Positions 11,691-19,028 of a DNA stretch of 64,000 nt are shown one piece after another. The stretch lies in NCBI RefSeq assembly GCF_004358185.1, contig NZ_SMUV01000064.1:1-64000 (forward strand). Reading direction: 5' to 3'. The stretch is from Antarcticimicrobium luteum (GTDB taxonomy: Bacteria; Pseudomonadota; Alphaproteobacteria; Rhodobacterales; Rhodobacteraceae). Each line of letters begins with the position of its first letter. Positions within the stretch are counted from its first letter, which is position 1. Position numbers and translations under genes: made by a program. The notes under the pieces were generated by a model. That model was not told the DNA's origin and made no database searches. It was given only the letters and a program-made list of their open reading frames with translations.

Positions 11691-11821
11691 GCCCGGTGCC
11701 TCCTTAGTCTGTTGCGGAGGGCGTGGCCTCCGGGAAAACCTGACCGCCACACCCGGCGCATTCGGGTGGCACGGCTTGACGTCACGGAAGTTTGTGACAA
11801 AACAGGATATTATCTGGCCTG

Positions 11822-11851
11822 ATAGATATTTAAGGTCAATTCAATAGATAT
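11822..11851. promoter_or_regulatory. Direct repeat ATAGATAT x2, 22 bp apart, upstream of LytTR gene
   Basis: ATAGATAT occurs at 11822-11829 and again at 11844-11851, a spacing of about two helical turns. LytTR domains usually bind paired direct repeats about 21-22 bp apart, so this is a candidate autoregulatory site. A further inverted pair GTCAC-N8-GTGAC lies at 11781-11798. The link to the LytTR protein is inference. Confidence 0.4.
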
Positions 11852-11854
11852 CAT

Positions 11855-12706
11855 TTGAATGGCGGTCGATTGACGTTTTTTTCGAACCGACTTATCCGGA
11901 GACGTTTTCTCTCGCCGTTTTCACGGGGTGAGGCGGCTATCTGGTCTCTGTTCTCCTTTTTCGCCGCCTATACCGGGCCTTTCGGCACCTACAGTCTCGG
12001 GTTTGGACGCCGGCTGGCCTATTGGACGCTGGTGGTGATCCTCTCGGCGCTGATGGCCAATGCCTTTGCGCGCGCGGCGCGGCGCCTGATCGGCCCGGGC
12101 CACCGGCAGTGGCGGGATCTGGTCGTGGTCGTGCTGATGACCGTGTTCTTTACCCCGGTTCTGATCGGGCTCACCCGCTATTTCCTCAAGATGGATTTTT
12201 CCAACCTGTCGGATGCGCTGTATTTCGGGCAGTATGTGGCGATCATATCACTCGGTGTCACATCCGGGCGCCGGGTTCTGCCCCGAATGATTCCCGGTCT
12301 GCATTCCGACATGGCGCGCTGGGGGGCCGTCGCGCCGCCCGATCCCGTTCCTGAACCCGACCCTGAAGCTGAGGCTGATGCCGAAACGCCGCCGCAACCC
12401 CGGCTGAAGCGGCGCCTTCCGGATTCATTTCAGGGTCCGATCCTTCGGCTGACGGTCGAGGATCACTTCGTGGACGTCATCGCGCCCGGCACGGTGTATC
12501 GTCTGCGCATGCGTTTTGCCGATGCTATCGACGAGATGGACCCGGTCGAGGGTTTTTGCACCCACCGCTCGCATTGGGTGCGGCGCGATGCGGTCGACGG
12601 CGTCGAACGCGACGGCACCCGTGTCCTGCTGCGTCTCACCAACGGCGATCTGGTTCCGGTCAGTCGCACTTATCGCCCGAAGCTGGAACAGGCCGGCCTG
12701 CTCTGA
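11855..12706 (+). CDS. Membrane-anchored LytTR-family DNA-binding regulator
   Basis: About 283 residues. The N-terminal half has four hydrophobic segments (roughly 28-45, 52-70, 87-105, 120-140). An acidic Pro/Glu linker follows at about 163-180. A C-terminal LytTR domain at about 195-283 shows LRLTVEDHFVDVIAP, FCTHRSHWVRRDAVDG and LRLTNGDLVPVSRTYRPKL, the typical strands and RSH recognition segment. Such proteins sense a signal at the membrane without a kinase partner. The start is uncertain: TTG at 11855 gives the longest form, with another TTG at 11870 and no clear ribosome site. The direct repeats just upstream fit autoregulation. Confidence 0.8.
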   Translation: MNGGRLTFFSNRLIRRRFLSPFSRGEAAIWSLFSFFAAYTGPFGTYSLGFGRRLAYWTLVVILSALMANAFARAARRLIGPGHRQWRDLVVVVLMTVFFTPVLIGLTRYFLKMDFSNLSDALYFGQYVAIISLGVTSGRRVLPRMIPGLHSDMARWGAVAPPDPVPEPDPEAEADAETPPQPRLKRRLPDSFQGPILRLTVEDHFVDVIAPGTVYRLRMRFADAIDEMDPVEGFCTHRSHWVRRDAVDGVERDGTRVLLRLTNGDLVPVSRTYRPKLEQAGLL

Positions 12707-12710
12707 GCGC

Positions 12711-13373
12711 TCAGCGCGGCATCGGGATCGCATGGATCTGTTGCCCGGTCAGCAGCGCCAGCGCCTCGGGGCGCATCAGCGTGGACAAGGCGTTGTCGTC
12801 GCAGCACAGCCCGCCGGTATAGGTGCCATAGGCGGGCAGGATCACCCGGTCGCGGTCGAGCAGAAAGGCCGGCCGCGTCACCACCCGCCCGCGGCTGCGG
12901 ATCGTCGCCTTGGGGTGATAGTGTCCCGACACTTCGCCGCTGGCGCCGGGCCGCGCGATATGGCGAAAGCTCAGCGGCGCCACCGGCAGTTCGGCCAGCA
13001 GCGTACCGCCCAGGTCCACCGGCCCGGGATCGTGATTGCCCTCGACCCAGACCCAGCGCCGCCCGGCCTGCAACCTGGCGATCCACAGCCGCTCTTCCTC
13101 AGGCAGGGCATGGGCGGCGTCGAGATCGTCGAAACTGTCACCCAGGCAGACAACGGTGCGCGCCCGGCTGCGCGCCAGATCGGCCGCCAGCCGGGTCAGC
13201 GTGTCGCGGGTGTCATAGGGCGGCAGGGTGCCGCCGCCGCGCCGCGCGATCCGCTCGGATTTTCCCAGATGCAGGTCGGAGACGCAGAGAAATTCCTTGT
13301 CCGGCCACCACAGCGCGCCGGTCCCCAGAGCCACCAGCGACACGCCGGCGAGGGTGAAATTATGGCCGTTCAT
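12711..13373 (-). CDS. pdeM: Ligase-associated DNA damage response endonuclease PdeM
   Basis: 220 residues of a calcineurin-like metallophosphoesterase. The metal motifs are in order: SDLHLGKSE (D-x-H) near 30, LGDSFDD near 75, EGNHDPG near 112 and SGHYHPK near 149. This length and motif set match PdeM, which in many bacteria is encoded with an Lhr-like helicase, an ATP-dependent ligase and an MBL-fold exonuclease for repair. Here the helicase is the neighbour on the same strand. Three in-frame ATGs exist (13409, 13385, 13373); the last matches the usual MNGH start. It converges with the LytTR gene with four bases between. Confidence 0.85.
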   Translation of the reverse strand: MNGHNFTLAGVSLVALGTGALWWPDKEFLCVSDLHLGKSERIARRGGGTLPPYDTRDTLTRLAADLARSRARTVVCLGDSFDDLDAAHALPEEERLWIARLQAGRRWVWVEGNHDPGPVDLGGTLLAELPVAPLSFRHIARPGASGEVSGHYHPKATIRSRGRVVTRPAFLLDRDRVILPAYGTYTGGLCCDDNALSTLMRPEALALLTGQQIHAIPMPR

Positions 13374-13757
13374 GCTCCGTTCCATGCCGGGCGCCGCGGG
13401 AAAAGGCAAGGGGGATTGGGTGGCCCGTCTCTCCCATCAACTCGCAAGTGCATCGGAGGGCGCTGCCCGGCCGCGGGCGGGGGTGGAGCGCCAACCAGCA
13501 AACCCGCGACACCGGCCCGAGCGCACCGCTGAGCCAATCCCCCTGCGCGGAACAAGCCCGAAGGGCGCCGCGCAAGCGCCGGACCGTCCCGGCGGTCTGG
13601 CGCTGTGTTGACGGGTGCGCGCCGTTCGAATGCAGTCCGCTTCTGGCTGGGATAAAGCGCGCCGAACGGCCGTGGCTGCGCCAGCCCACGGTCCGGCGCT
13701 TGCGCGGCTTGCTCGGTGTGTCCGCCGCCATCCCCGCGAATGCAGGGACTTCTCAAC
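13374..13757. other. 384-bp gap between pdeM and the helicase gene, rich in inverted repeats
   Basis: No gene is supported here. The gap holds a 65-bp element repeated at 20641-20705 in the other orientation. It also holds a 19-bp perfect inverted repeat, 13567-13585 against 13690-13708 (core GCGCAAGCGCCGGACC and its complement). The arrangement looks like a REP/BIME-type palindromic island. It could act as a transcription or mRNA-stability barrier between two functionally linked genes. Confidence 0.6.
13539..13603 (-). repeat. 65-bp intergenic repeat, copy 1
   Basis: Aligned by eye with the reverse complement of 20641-20705, it matches at about 61 of 65 positions. It contains an imperfect hairpin (GCGCCGGACCG and CGGTCTGGCGC arms). 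Both copies are intergenic, as expected for a dispersed palindromic repeat. Confidence 0.7.
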
Positions 13758-16178
13758 CTAACGCCCCGACAGCCCCTCCAGCCCCGACACCTGCATCAGC
13801 CGCGCGGCCTCCTCCGCCATCAGCCGCTCTTCCGCCTGGCCGGCCACCGGCACCCTGCCGATCTCCAGCAGCAGCGGCGCCGCCAAGGGCGTGATCCGCT
13901 CCAGCGTCACATGGTCGATCCGGTCGCCCACCCGGCGCAGCATCTCCTCGATGCGGCCGAAATCGACCAGCCCGCGCTCCGCCTCTGCCCGGGTGATGCG
14001 CAGCATCAGATGCCCAGGGTCGTATTTCACCAGCGTGTCATAGAGGATGTCCGAGGAAAACGTGGCCTGCCGCCCGGTCTTGCGGGCCGAGGCGGGAATG
14101 TTGCGCTCGATCAGCCCGGCGATGGTGGCAGAGGCGCGAAAGGTCCGCTTCATCACCGCGTTGCCGGCCAGCCACCCCTCAAGCCCGTCGCGCAGGGCGG
14201 CAGGATCGAACAGCGGCGCGGGATCGGCCAGCGGCTCCAGCCCCCAGATCAGCGTCGCGTAGTCACTGGCGACAAAGCCCAGCGGCGCCAGCGCCAGCTC
14301 TTCCATCCGCTTGGTCAACAAGAGTCCCAGCGTCTGCTGCGCATTGCGCCCGGCAAAGCCGTAGACGCAGGTATGCGCCTGCCCGTCGTGCGCAAAGCTC
14401 TCGATCAGCAGCCGCCCGGCCTGCGGCAGGTGCGACACCCGCCGTTGCAGCGCCAGCCAGTCAGCGGTATGGCGCGGCAGTTGCGGCCAGTTTTCTTGTG
14501 CGAACATCTCCAGAATCCGCGCGCTGAGCTGGGTGGAGGTGGCGAATTTCGTGCCCATGAAGGTGGCGACCCTGGGCTTGCGTCCCGCGTCCCGGCTGAC
14601 CTCGACCGTCATCTCGCGCAGCCCCTCATAGCGTACGATCTGCCCGCCGATCAGGAAGGTATCGCCCTGGGTGAGCGAGGCGGCAAACCCCTCCTCCACC
14701 TCTCCCAACGCCCTGCCGCCGCGCCCGCGCATCCGCACCTTCAGCGTGTCGGTGTCCTGAATGGTGCCGATGTTCATGCGGATCCGCTGGGCGCTGCGCG
14801 GATCGCGCAGCTGCCACAGCCCGTCTGGCCGCTGCTGCAACCGCTGCCACTTGTCATAGGCGCGCAGCGCGTATCCGCCGGTGGCGCAGAAGGCCAGACA
14901 ATCATCGAAATCCTCGCGGGCGAGTTCCGTATAGGGCCCGGCGCAGCGCATCTCGTCATAAAGCGCATCGGCCGCGAACGGCCCCGAACAGGCGGCGATC
15001 AGGATCTGCTGGCACAGCACATCCAGCGGCCCCGGTCCGCGCGGATCGCCGTCGAGCGCATGGGCGCGCACCGCCTCCAGCGCCGCCACGCATTCCACCA
15101 CCTCGAAGCGGTTGGCCGGCACCAGAAGCGCCTTTGACGGCGCGTTGTAGCGGTGGTTGGCCCGTCCGATCCGCTGCACCAGCCGCTTGACGTTCTTCGG
15201 CGCGCCGACCTGCACCACCAGATCCACGTCGCCCCAGTCGATGCCGAGATCGAGGCTGCCGGTGCAGACCACCGCGCGCAGATCGCCGCGCACCATCGCC
15301 GCCTCCACACGTTCGCGCTGGCCCCGGTCGAGGCTGCCGTGATGGATGCCGATCGGCAGGGCGTCGTCATTGGCGAGCCAGAGGTTGTGAAAGAAAATCT
15401 CGGCCTGGGCGCGGGTGTTGTGAAAGATCAGCGTGGTGCGGTGCCGCCGGATCTGTGCCAACACCGCGGGGATCGCATAAGCCGCCCCGCCGCCGGACCA
15501 GGGCGGCAGCTCCTCGGTCTGCAGCATGGCGATATCCGGGTCGGGGCCGGGATCGGCCAGCACGATCTCGCAGCGGTCGGGGTGGCGGGCCAGCAGCCGC
15601 GCCATCGCGCCCGGATCCTCCACCGTCGCCGAAAGGCCGACGCGGCGCAGCCCGGGGCAGAGGGTTTCCAGCCGAGCCAGGGCGAGCATCAGCTGATCGC
15701 CGCGCTTCGACTCGGCCAGCGCGTGGATTTCATCGACGACCACCCGTTTCAGCCCGGAAAATGTACGGCCCGCATCCTCGTAGGAGGTCAGCAGCGCCAG
15801 ACTCTCCGGTGTGGTCAGCAGGATGTGCGGCGGGTCGGCGCGCTGCCGCTTCTTCCGCGTGGCCGAGGTGTCGCCGGTGCGATCCTCGATCCGGATCGGC
15901 AGCCCGATCTCCTCCACCGGGGTGCGCAGGTTGCGCTTGATGTCGGCGGCCAGCGCCTTGAGCGGTGAGACATAAAGCGTGTGCAGCCCCTCGGGCGGTG
16001 TTTCCCCCAGCTCGGCCAGGGTCGGCAGGAACCCGGCCATGGTCTTGCCGCCCCCCGTGGGCGCGATCAGCAGCGTGGCGGGATCGCCCGCGCGCGCCAG
16101 CATCGCCTGCTGATGCGGGTGCGGCGACCAGCCTTTGGCTGCGAACCAATCGGTTATGGCGCGGGGCAGGGGGCTCAT
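13758..16178 (-). CDS. Ligase-associated DNA damage response DEXH-box helicase (Lhr-like)
   Basis: 806 residues. Superfamily-2 motifs in order: Q-like PHPHQQAML near 18-26, Walker A APTGGGKTMAG near 39-49, YVSPLKALA, TTPESLALL, DEIH near 148-151, GLSATVEDP, then the second RecA domain with IFHNTRAQAE, TGSLDLGIDWGDVD and QRIGRANHR. A long C-terminal region (winged-helix and Lhr-specific domains) follows. The size is that of the bacterial ligase-associated helicase rather than full-length Lhr (about 1500). It is a 3'-5' ssDNA translocase implicated in damage repair and is paired here with pdeM. Ligase and exonuclease partners are not in the window. Confidence 0.9.
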   Translation of the reverse strand: MSPLPRAITDWFAAKGWSPHPHQQAMLARAGDPATLLIAPTGGGKTMAGFLPTLAELGETPPEGLHTLYVSPLKALAADIKRNLRTPVEEIGLPIRIEDRTGDTSATRKKRQRADPPHILLTTPESLALLTSYEDAGRTFSGLKRVVVDEIHALAESKRGDQLMLALARLETLCPGLRRVGLSATVEDPGAMARLLARHPDRCEIVLADPGPDPDIAMLQTEELPPWSGGGAAYAIPAVLAQIRRHRTTLIFHNTRAQAEIFFHNLWLANDDALPIGIHHGSLDRGQRERVEAAMVRGDLRAVVCTGSLDLGIDWGDVDLVVQVGAPKNVKRLVQRIGRANHRYNAPSKALLVPANRFEVVECVAALEAVRAHALDGDPRGPGPLDVLCQQILIAACSGPFAADALYDEMRCAGPYTELAREDFDDCLAFCATGGYALRAYDKWQRLQQRPDGLWQLRDPRSAQRIRMNIGTIQDTDTLKVRMRGRGGRALGEVEEGFAASLTQGDTFLIGGQIVRYEGLREMTVEVSRDAGRKPRVATFMGTKFATSTQLSARILEMFAQENWPQLPRHTADWLALQRRVSHLPQAGRLLIESFAHDGQAHTCVYGFAGRNAQQTLGLLLTKRMEELALAPLGFVASDYATLIWGLEPLADPAPLFDPAALRDGLEGWLAGNAVMKRTFRASATIAGLIERNIPASARKTGRQATFSSDILYDTLVKYDPGHLMLRITRAEAERGLVDFGRIEEMLRRVGDRIDHVTLERITPLAAPLLLEIGRVPVAGQAEERLMAEEAARLMQVSGLEGLSGR

Positions 16179-16312
16179 GGATCAAGGGCTACTGCATTCG
16201 ATCCCGGCTGGCCATAGGACCGCCGCGCCAAAAATCCGCGATGGCGGCGACGGAACCAGCGGGGTGCGGCGGGAAGGAATAAGGGAGGAGAGACAGAGAT
16301 TGGAGTGATAAA

Positions 16313-16795
16313 ATGAAGACCTTGCGCCAATGGGCCACGCCGCTGACCATCGGGTCGTTCCTGTTGATGGCGGTGACCGGCATCTTGATGTTTTTCCACC
16401 TCGACAGCGGGCTGAACAAGGTCGGGCATGAATGGCTGGGCTGGGCCATGGTGGCCGCCGTCGCGGCGCATCTGGTGGTGAACTCCCGGGCCTTCACCCT
16501 GCATTTCCGCAAGCCGGTCGGCCGGGTCGCCATCGGCGCCTTCGCCGCCGTTCTTGCGCTGTCCTTCCTGCCGCTGGGCGGGGAAGGCAACGATGGCCGG
16601 CGACTGATGCTGCAGGCGGCGGGCAATGCCCGGATCGAAACCCTGGTCGAGATGTCCGGCGCGCCGCTGGAAGCCGCCCTGAACCGCCTGTCCGAAGGTG
16701 GCTTCACCGTGCAGCCGGGCCAGACCCTGACCGAGGCCGCCGGTGGCGACCGCGGGCGTCAGAGCGAGATCCTCGGCGTGATTTTCGGAAGCTGA
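16313..16795 (+). CDS. DUF4405-like small membrane protein
   Basis: 160 residues. The first 95 hold three hydrophobic helices (about 10-30, 40-58, 72-90) with the histidine-bearing segments MFFHLDSG, GHEWLGW and AAHLVVNSRAF. This pattern matches DUF4405 proteins, thought to be related to cytochrome b-type membrane domains; the histidines could bind heme but this is inference. The C-terminal 70 residues look like a soluble tail (ALNRLSEGGFTVQPGQTLTEAA). Divergent from the helicase gene. A modest hairpin CCCCGG/CCGGGG with TTT after it lies at 16804-16831. Confidence 0.65.
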   Translation: MKTLRQWATPLTIGSFLLMAVTGILMFFHLDSGLNKVGHEWLGWAMVAAVAAHLVVNSRAFTLHFRKPVGRVAIGAFAAVLALSFLPLGGEGNDGRRLMLQAAGNARIETLVEMSGAPLEAALNRLSEGGFTVQPGQTLTEAAGGDRGRQSEILGVIFGS

Positions 16796-16883
16796 CGATG
16801 GATCCCCGGGGGCCATTTGTCTCCGGGGTTTCCCTATCCAATGAGTGCTGCGGTTGAAACCACCTCAAGCGCCGGACACGCCG

Positions 16884-16900
16884 TGATTGGTTGCCAATCA
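16884..16900. promoter_or_regulatory. 17-bp inverted repeat upstream of RraB-like gene
   Basis: TGATTGG-TTG-CCAATCA is a perfect inverted repeat with seven-base arms, 66 bases before the RraB-like start. It could be an operator or the stem of a small hairpin. No regulator can be named from the sequence. Confidence 0.35.
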
Positions 16901-16966
16901 GGCAAGAGGCCTGCACCATAAACCCGGAATGCAAACGCGGCGATTCGGCATTTCGGGGGGGGCGTC

Positions 16967-17308
16967 TTGGGTCACGATTTTGAACGGCAGCGCAGTGAAA
17001 CGGCGTGGGTTCTTGATGATCTTGCTGCGAAGAGAGACCTTCCGCCGGTTGCGGATTTCGACTTTTTCCTGATCCCGGGAGTAAGAGCCGAACCTGCCGA
17101 TGCCCTGATCAGGGCGCTGCATGCAGCGGGCTACGCCGCCGTTGCCAACGAAGATGTGGGAGATGTGACGGTTCCGGTTCACGGTGTGACCGTATCGCTG
17201 AACGCGATCTGGGCACATGAAAGGCCGATAGCGGAAATCGGCCTGTTCCTGGGGTATCGGCCCGACGGTTGGGGTTTCATGGACGCGACCGGTGTGAATG
17301 AGATGTAG
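16967..17308 (+). CDS. RraB-like (ribonuclease E inhibitor B family) protein
   Basis: 113 residues. The N-terminal RSETAWVLDDLAAKRDL resembles the acidic helix of RraB/DUF695-type domains, and PVADFDFFLIPGVRAEPA and YRPDGWGFMDATG fit the second half. RraB binds RNase E and modulates mRNA decay in E. coli, whether this homologue does so is unknown. The start is TTG at 16967 with a G-rich stretch before it. It stands alone, with an inverted repeat upstream and a repeated intergenic motif downstream. Confidence 0.55.
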   Translation: MGHDFERQRSETAWVLDDLAAKRDLPPVADFDFFLIPGVRAEPADALIRALHAAGYAAVANEDVGDVTVPVHGVTVSLNAIWAHERPIAEIGLFLGYRPDGWGFMDATGVNEM

Positions 17309-17350
17309 CACGAGGGGGTGGGGGGTGCTCCTCTGCGGCGCTGCCTCCGC

Positions 17351-17369
17351 CGCGAACGGGCGGAGCCCC
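17351..17369. repeat. 19-bp intergenic repeat, copy 1
   Basis: CGCGAACGGGCGGAGCCCC here is identical to 49505-49523. Here it forms a hairpin with CTCCGCC at 17345-17351. It lies between convergent genes, so a terminator-like or REP-like role is possible. Confidence 0.5.
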
Positions 17370-17382
17370 GACCAGAAAAAGA

Positions 17383-18216
17383 TCAGCGCCGCGGCGTCAG
17401 CGCCCGGATCGCGGCCTTGATGGTGTCGGGCAGGGTGGTGTCGGCGCCGTCGGGCGCGGCATCGAGCGCGCTGTCGACGTCCTTTGTCAGGATGCCGATG
17501 GTATTGTCCGGGCCCCAGCCGTCGCGGGCGAACTCGATCCGGTCGAAGCCGGAGGCGAACCAGTTCTGCCCCGAGGAGGTATCGATCAGCGCCAGCAGCT
17601 TGTCCTCGTCCACCCCGGCGGCGTCGGCCCAGTCCAGCACCAGCCGGGTCATCGCCGTATTGGCCGCCGCCAGCAGGTTGTTGAGGACCTTGGCCTGCAT
17701 CCCGGCGCCGTACCCGCCCATCCGGTGGAAATGCGCGCCCATCGCGTCGAACAGCGGCTGTGCCGCATCCAGATCGGCCGCGTCGCCGCCCAGCATGAAG
17801 GACAGCCGCGCCTCTTGCGCCGCGATCCGGGCACCCGACATCGGCGCGTCGATCAGCGTGATATGATCCGGCACCCGTGCGCGCAACGCGCGCACATAGC
17901 GCGGCGAGAGGGTGGAGCAGAGGATCACCCGGGCCAGCCCCGGCGCGGCGAGGAAATTCTGGGCGCCGAACAACACATCCTCAGTTTGCGGGATGTCGCG
18001 GACGACGGTGATCAGGCTGTGCAGCCCGTGCGCGAATTCCACCCGATCGTCGGTCATCGCCGGAGCCAGCGCGCCGAATTCGGACGGCGACCGGACGTCG
18101 AAGCCGCGCGCATCGATTCCCGCTGCCCGCAGGGCGGCCAGCATCGGCGCCCCCATCCGGCCGCAGCCGGCCACACCGATCCCGGTCAGGGCCGTATCGC
18201 GCGTCGCGCCCCGCAT
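17383..18216 (-). CDS. 3-hydroxyisobutyrate dehydrogenase-family NAD(P)-binding oxidoreductase
   Basis: 277 residues. The N-terminal dinucleotide fold GIGVAGCGRMGAPM lies at about 11-24. The family substrate motif DAPMSGARIAA follows at about 122-132, and the catalytic-lysine region GAGMQAKVLNNLLAAAN at about 171-187 carries Lys in the expected K-x-x-x-N. The enzyme oxidises or reduces a beta-hydroxyacid; the substrate cannot be told. The ATG at 18216 was chosen because it stands seven bases after the marR stop with GAGG before it; an upstream start would lie inside marR. Cotranscribed with the MarR gene. Confidence 0.8.
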   Translation of the reverse strand: MRGATRDTALTGIGVAGCGRMGAPMLAALRAAGIDARGFDVRSPSEFGALAPAMTDDRVEFAHGLHSLITVVRDIPQTEDVLFGAQNFLAAPGLARVILCSTLSPRYVRALRARVPDHITLIDAPMSGARIAAQEARLSFMLGGDAADLDAAQPLFDAMGAHFHRMGGYGAGMQAKVLNNLLAAANTAMTRLVLDWADAAGVDEDKLLALIDTSSGQNWFASGFDRIEFARDGWGPDNTIGILTKDVDSALDAAPDGADTTLPDTIKAAIRALTPRR

Positions 18217-18223
18217 CGCCGCC

Positions 18224-18832
18224 TCAGCCCCCGTCCACCGGCGGCAGCGCGGCCACCAGTGCGGCGATTTCCTCGACAAAATGATCCGAGGCCATGTTCG
18301 GCGCCTCATCCGTCCATTTGGAGAACCGGTCGAGCAGCGGCAGGAAGGTGGCGCGCTCCTCCGGGGTCCAGCCCGAGAGGAAATCCCCCATCAAAAGGAA
18401 CTTGTAGCGTCTGACCGCGCGCACGATGGCCTTGCCGCCCTCGGTCAGTTCGACGATGGTGCGGCGTGCGTCCTGCTGGCTGACCGCGCGGCGGGCCAGG
18501 CCCCGGGCGATCAGGTCGCTGATCAGGCGCGAGGCGCGCGACGGGTCAATCGCCAGCCGCTCGGCCACGGTGGCGACCATGGTTTCCTGTCCGGCCTTGC
18601 AGGTAAACTCCTTCGAGGGGGCCCAGATCGCGATCAGAACGTCGAGCTGGGCCAGATCCAGCCGGTCGTCCAGTTTCAGATCGCGCAGCGCGCTGGCGCC
18701 CAGCTCGCGCTTGCGAAAGCGCCGGCGCCATTGCTGCATCACCGCGTCGATTTCCAGTGCCGAATCCACCGCGCCGGACTCGATCCCGGCCCGGTACAGA
18801 AAGTCCCGCATCTCGTCATCGCGCGAAGCCAT
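18224..18832 (-). CDS. MarR-family transcriptional regulator
   Basis: 202 residues with an N-terminal helical extension and a winged helix at about 60-145. TVAERLAIDPSRASRLISDLIARGLARR is the recognition region (landmark SRASRLISDL), and QDARRTIVELTEGGKA is the classic MarR wing (D-x-R). It is divergent from a drug exporter, with a perfect inverted repeat between them, the textbook arrangement for a ligand-responsive repressor. The downstream dehydrogenase may act on the same compound. Ligand unknown. Confidence 0.88.
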   Translation of the reverse strand: MASRDDEMRDFLYRAGIESGAVDSALEIDAVMQQWRRRFRKRELGASALRDLKLDDRLDLAQLDVLIAIWAPSKEFTCKAGQETMVATVAERLAIDPSRASRLISDLIARGLARRAVSQQDARRTIVELTEGGKAIVRAVRRYKFLLMGDFLSGWTPEERATFLPLLDRFSKWTDEAPNMASDHFVEEIAALVAALPPVDGG

Positions 18833-18885
18833 GCCACCATCCTCTTGCCGTGCACCTCTGTGGCCTGAAAGGGCGCAATTGTCAA

Positions 18886-18906
18886 TTACATGCTATTGAC
18901 ATGTAA
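18886..18906. promoter_or_regulatory. Candidate MarR operator TTACATG-N7-CATGTAA
   Basis: A perfect inverted repeat, TTACATG at 18886-18892 and CATGTAA at 18900-18906. A second nested pair GTCAAT-N8-ATTGAC overlaps it at 18881-18900. It sits in the divergent gap 54 bp from the marR start and covers the -35 of the exporter promoter. Repression of both genes by MarR is inferred from position. Confidence 0.6.
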
Positions 18907-18924
18907 ATGTTATGGGCACATAAA
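18896..18924 (+). promoter_or_regulatory. Candidate sigma-70 promoter of the exporter gene
   Basis: TTGACA at 18896-18901, a 17-bp spacer, then CATAAA at 18919-18924. The -35 box is inside the right half of the palindrome. A transcript starting near 18931 would have a leader of about 100 bases holding the hairpin at 18952-18992. Confidence 0.5.
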
Positions 18925-18951
18925 TGCATGAGACAAGTGAACTCCCCTACT

Positions 18952-19001
18952 GGCGGCCTGCAGCTTTGTTGTGGCTTTCTCTGCGGGCCGCCGTCTTTTT
19001 T
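18952..19001 (+). terminator. Attenuator-like terminator in the exporter leader
   Basis: A 12-pair stem, GGCGGCCTGCAG with CTGCGGGCCGCC (one G-T pair), has a 17-base loop and is followed by GTCTTTTTT. It is a strong intrinsic terminator in the plus direction only, placed between the promoter and the exporter start. It would stop most transcripts unless read-through is induced. It could instead end a small RNA of about 70 bases. Confidence 0.7.
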
Positions 19002-19028
19002 GGCACTCCTTTTCAGGGTTGATTCCGC

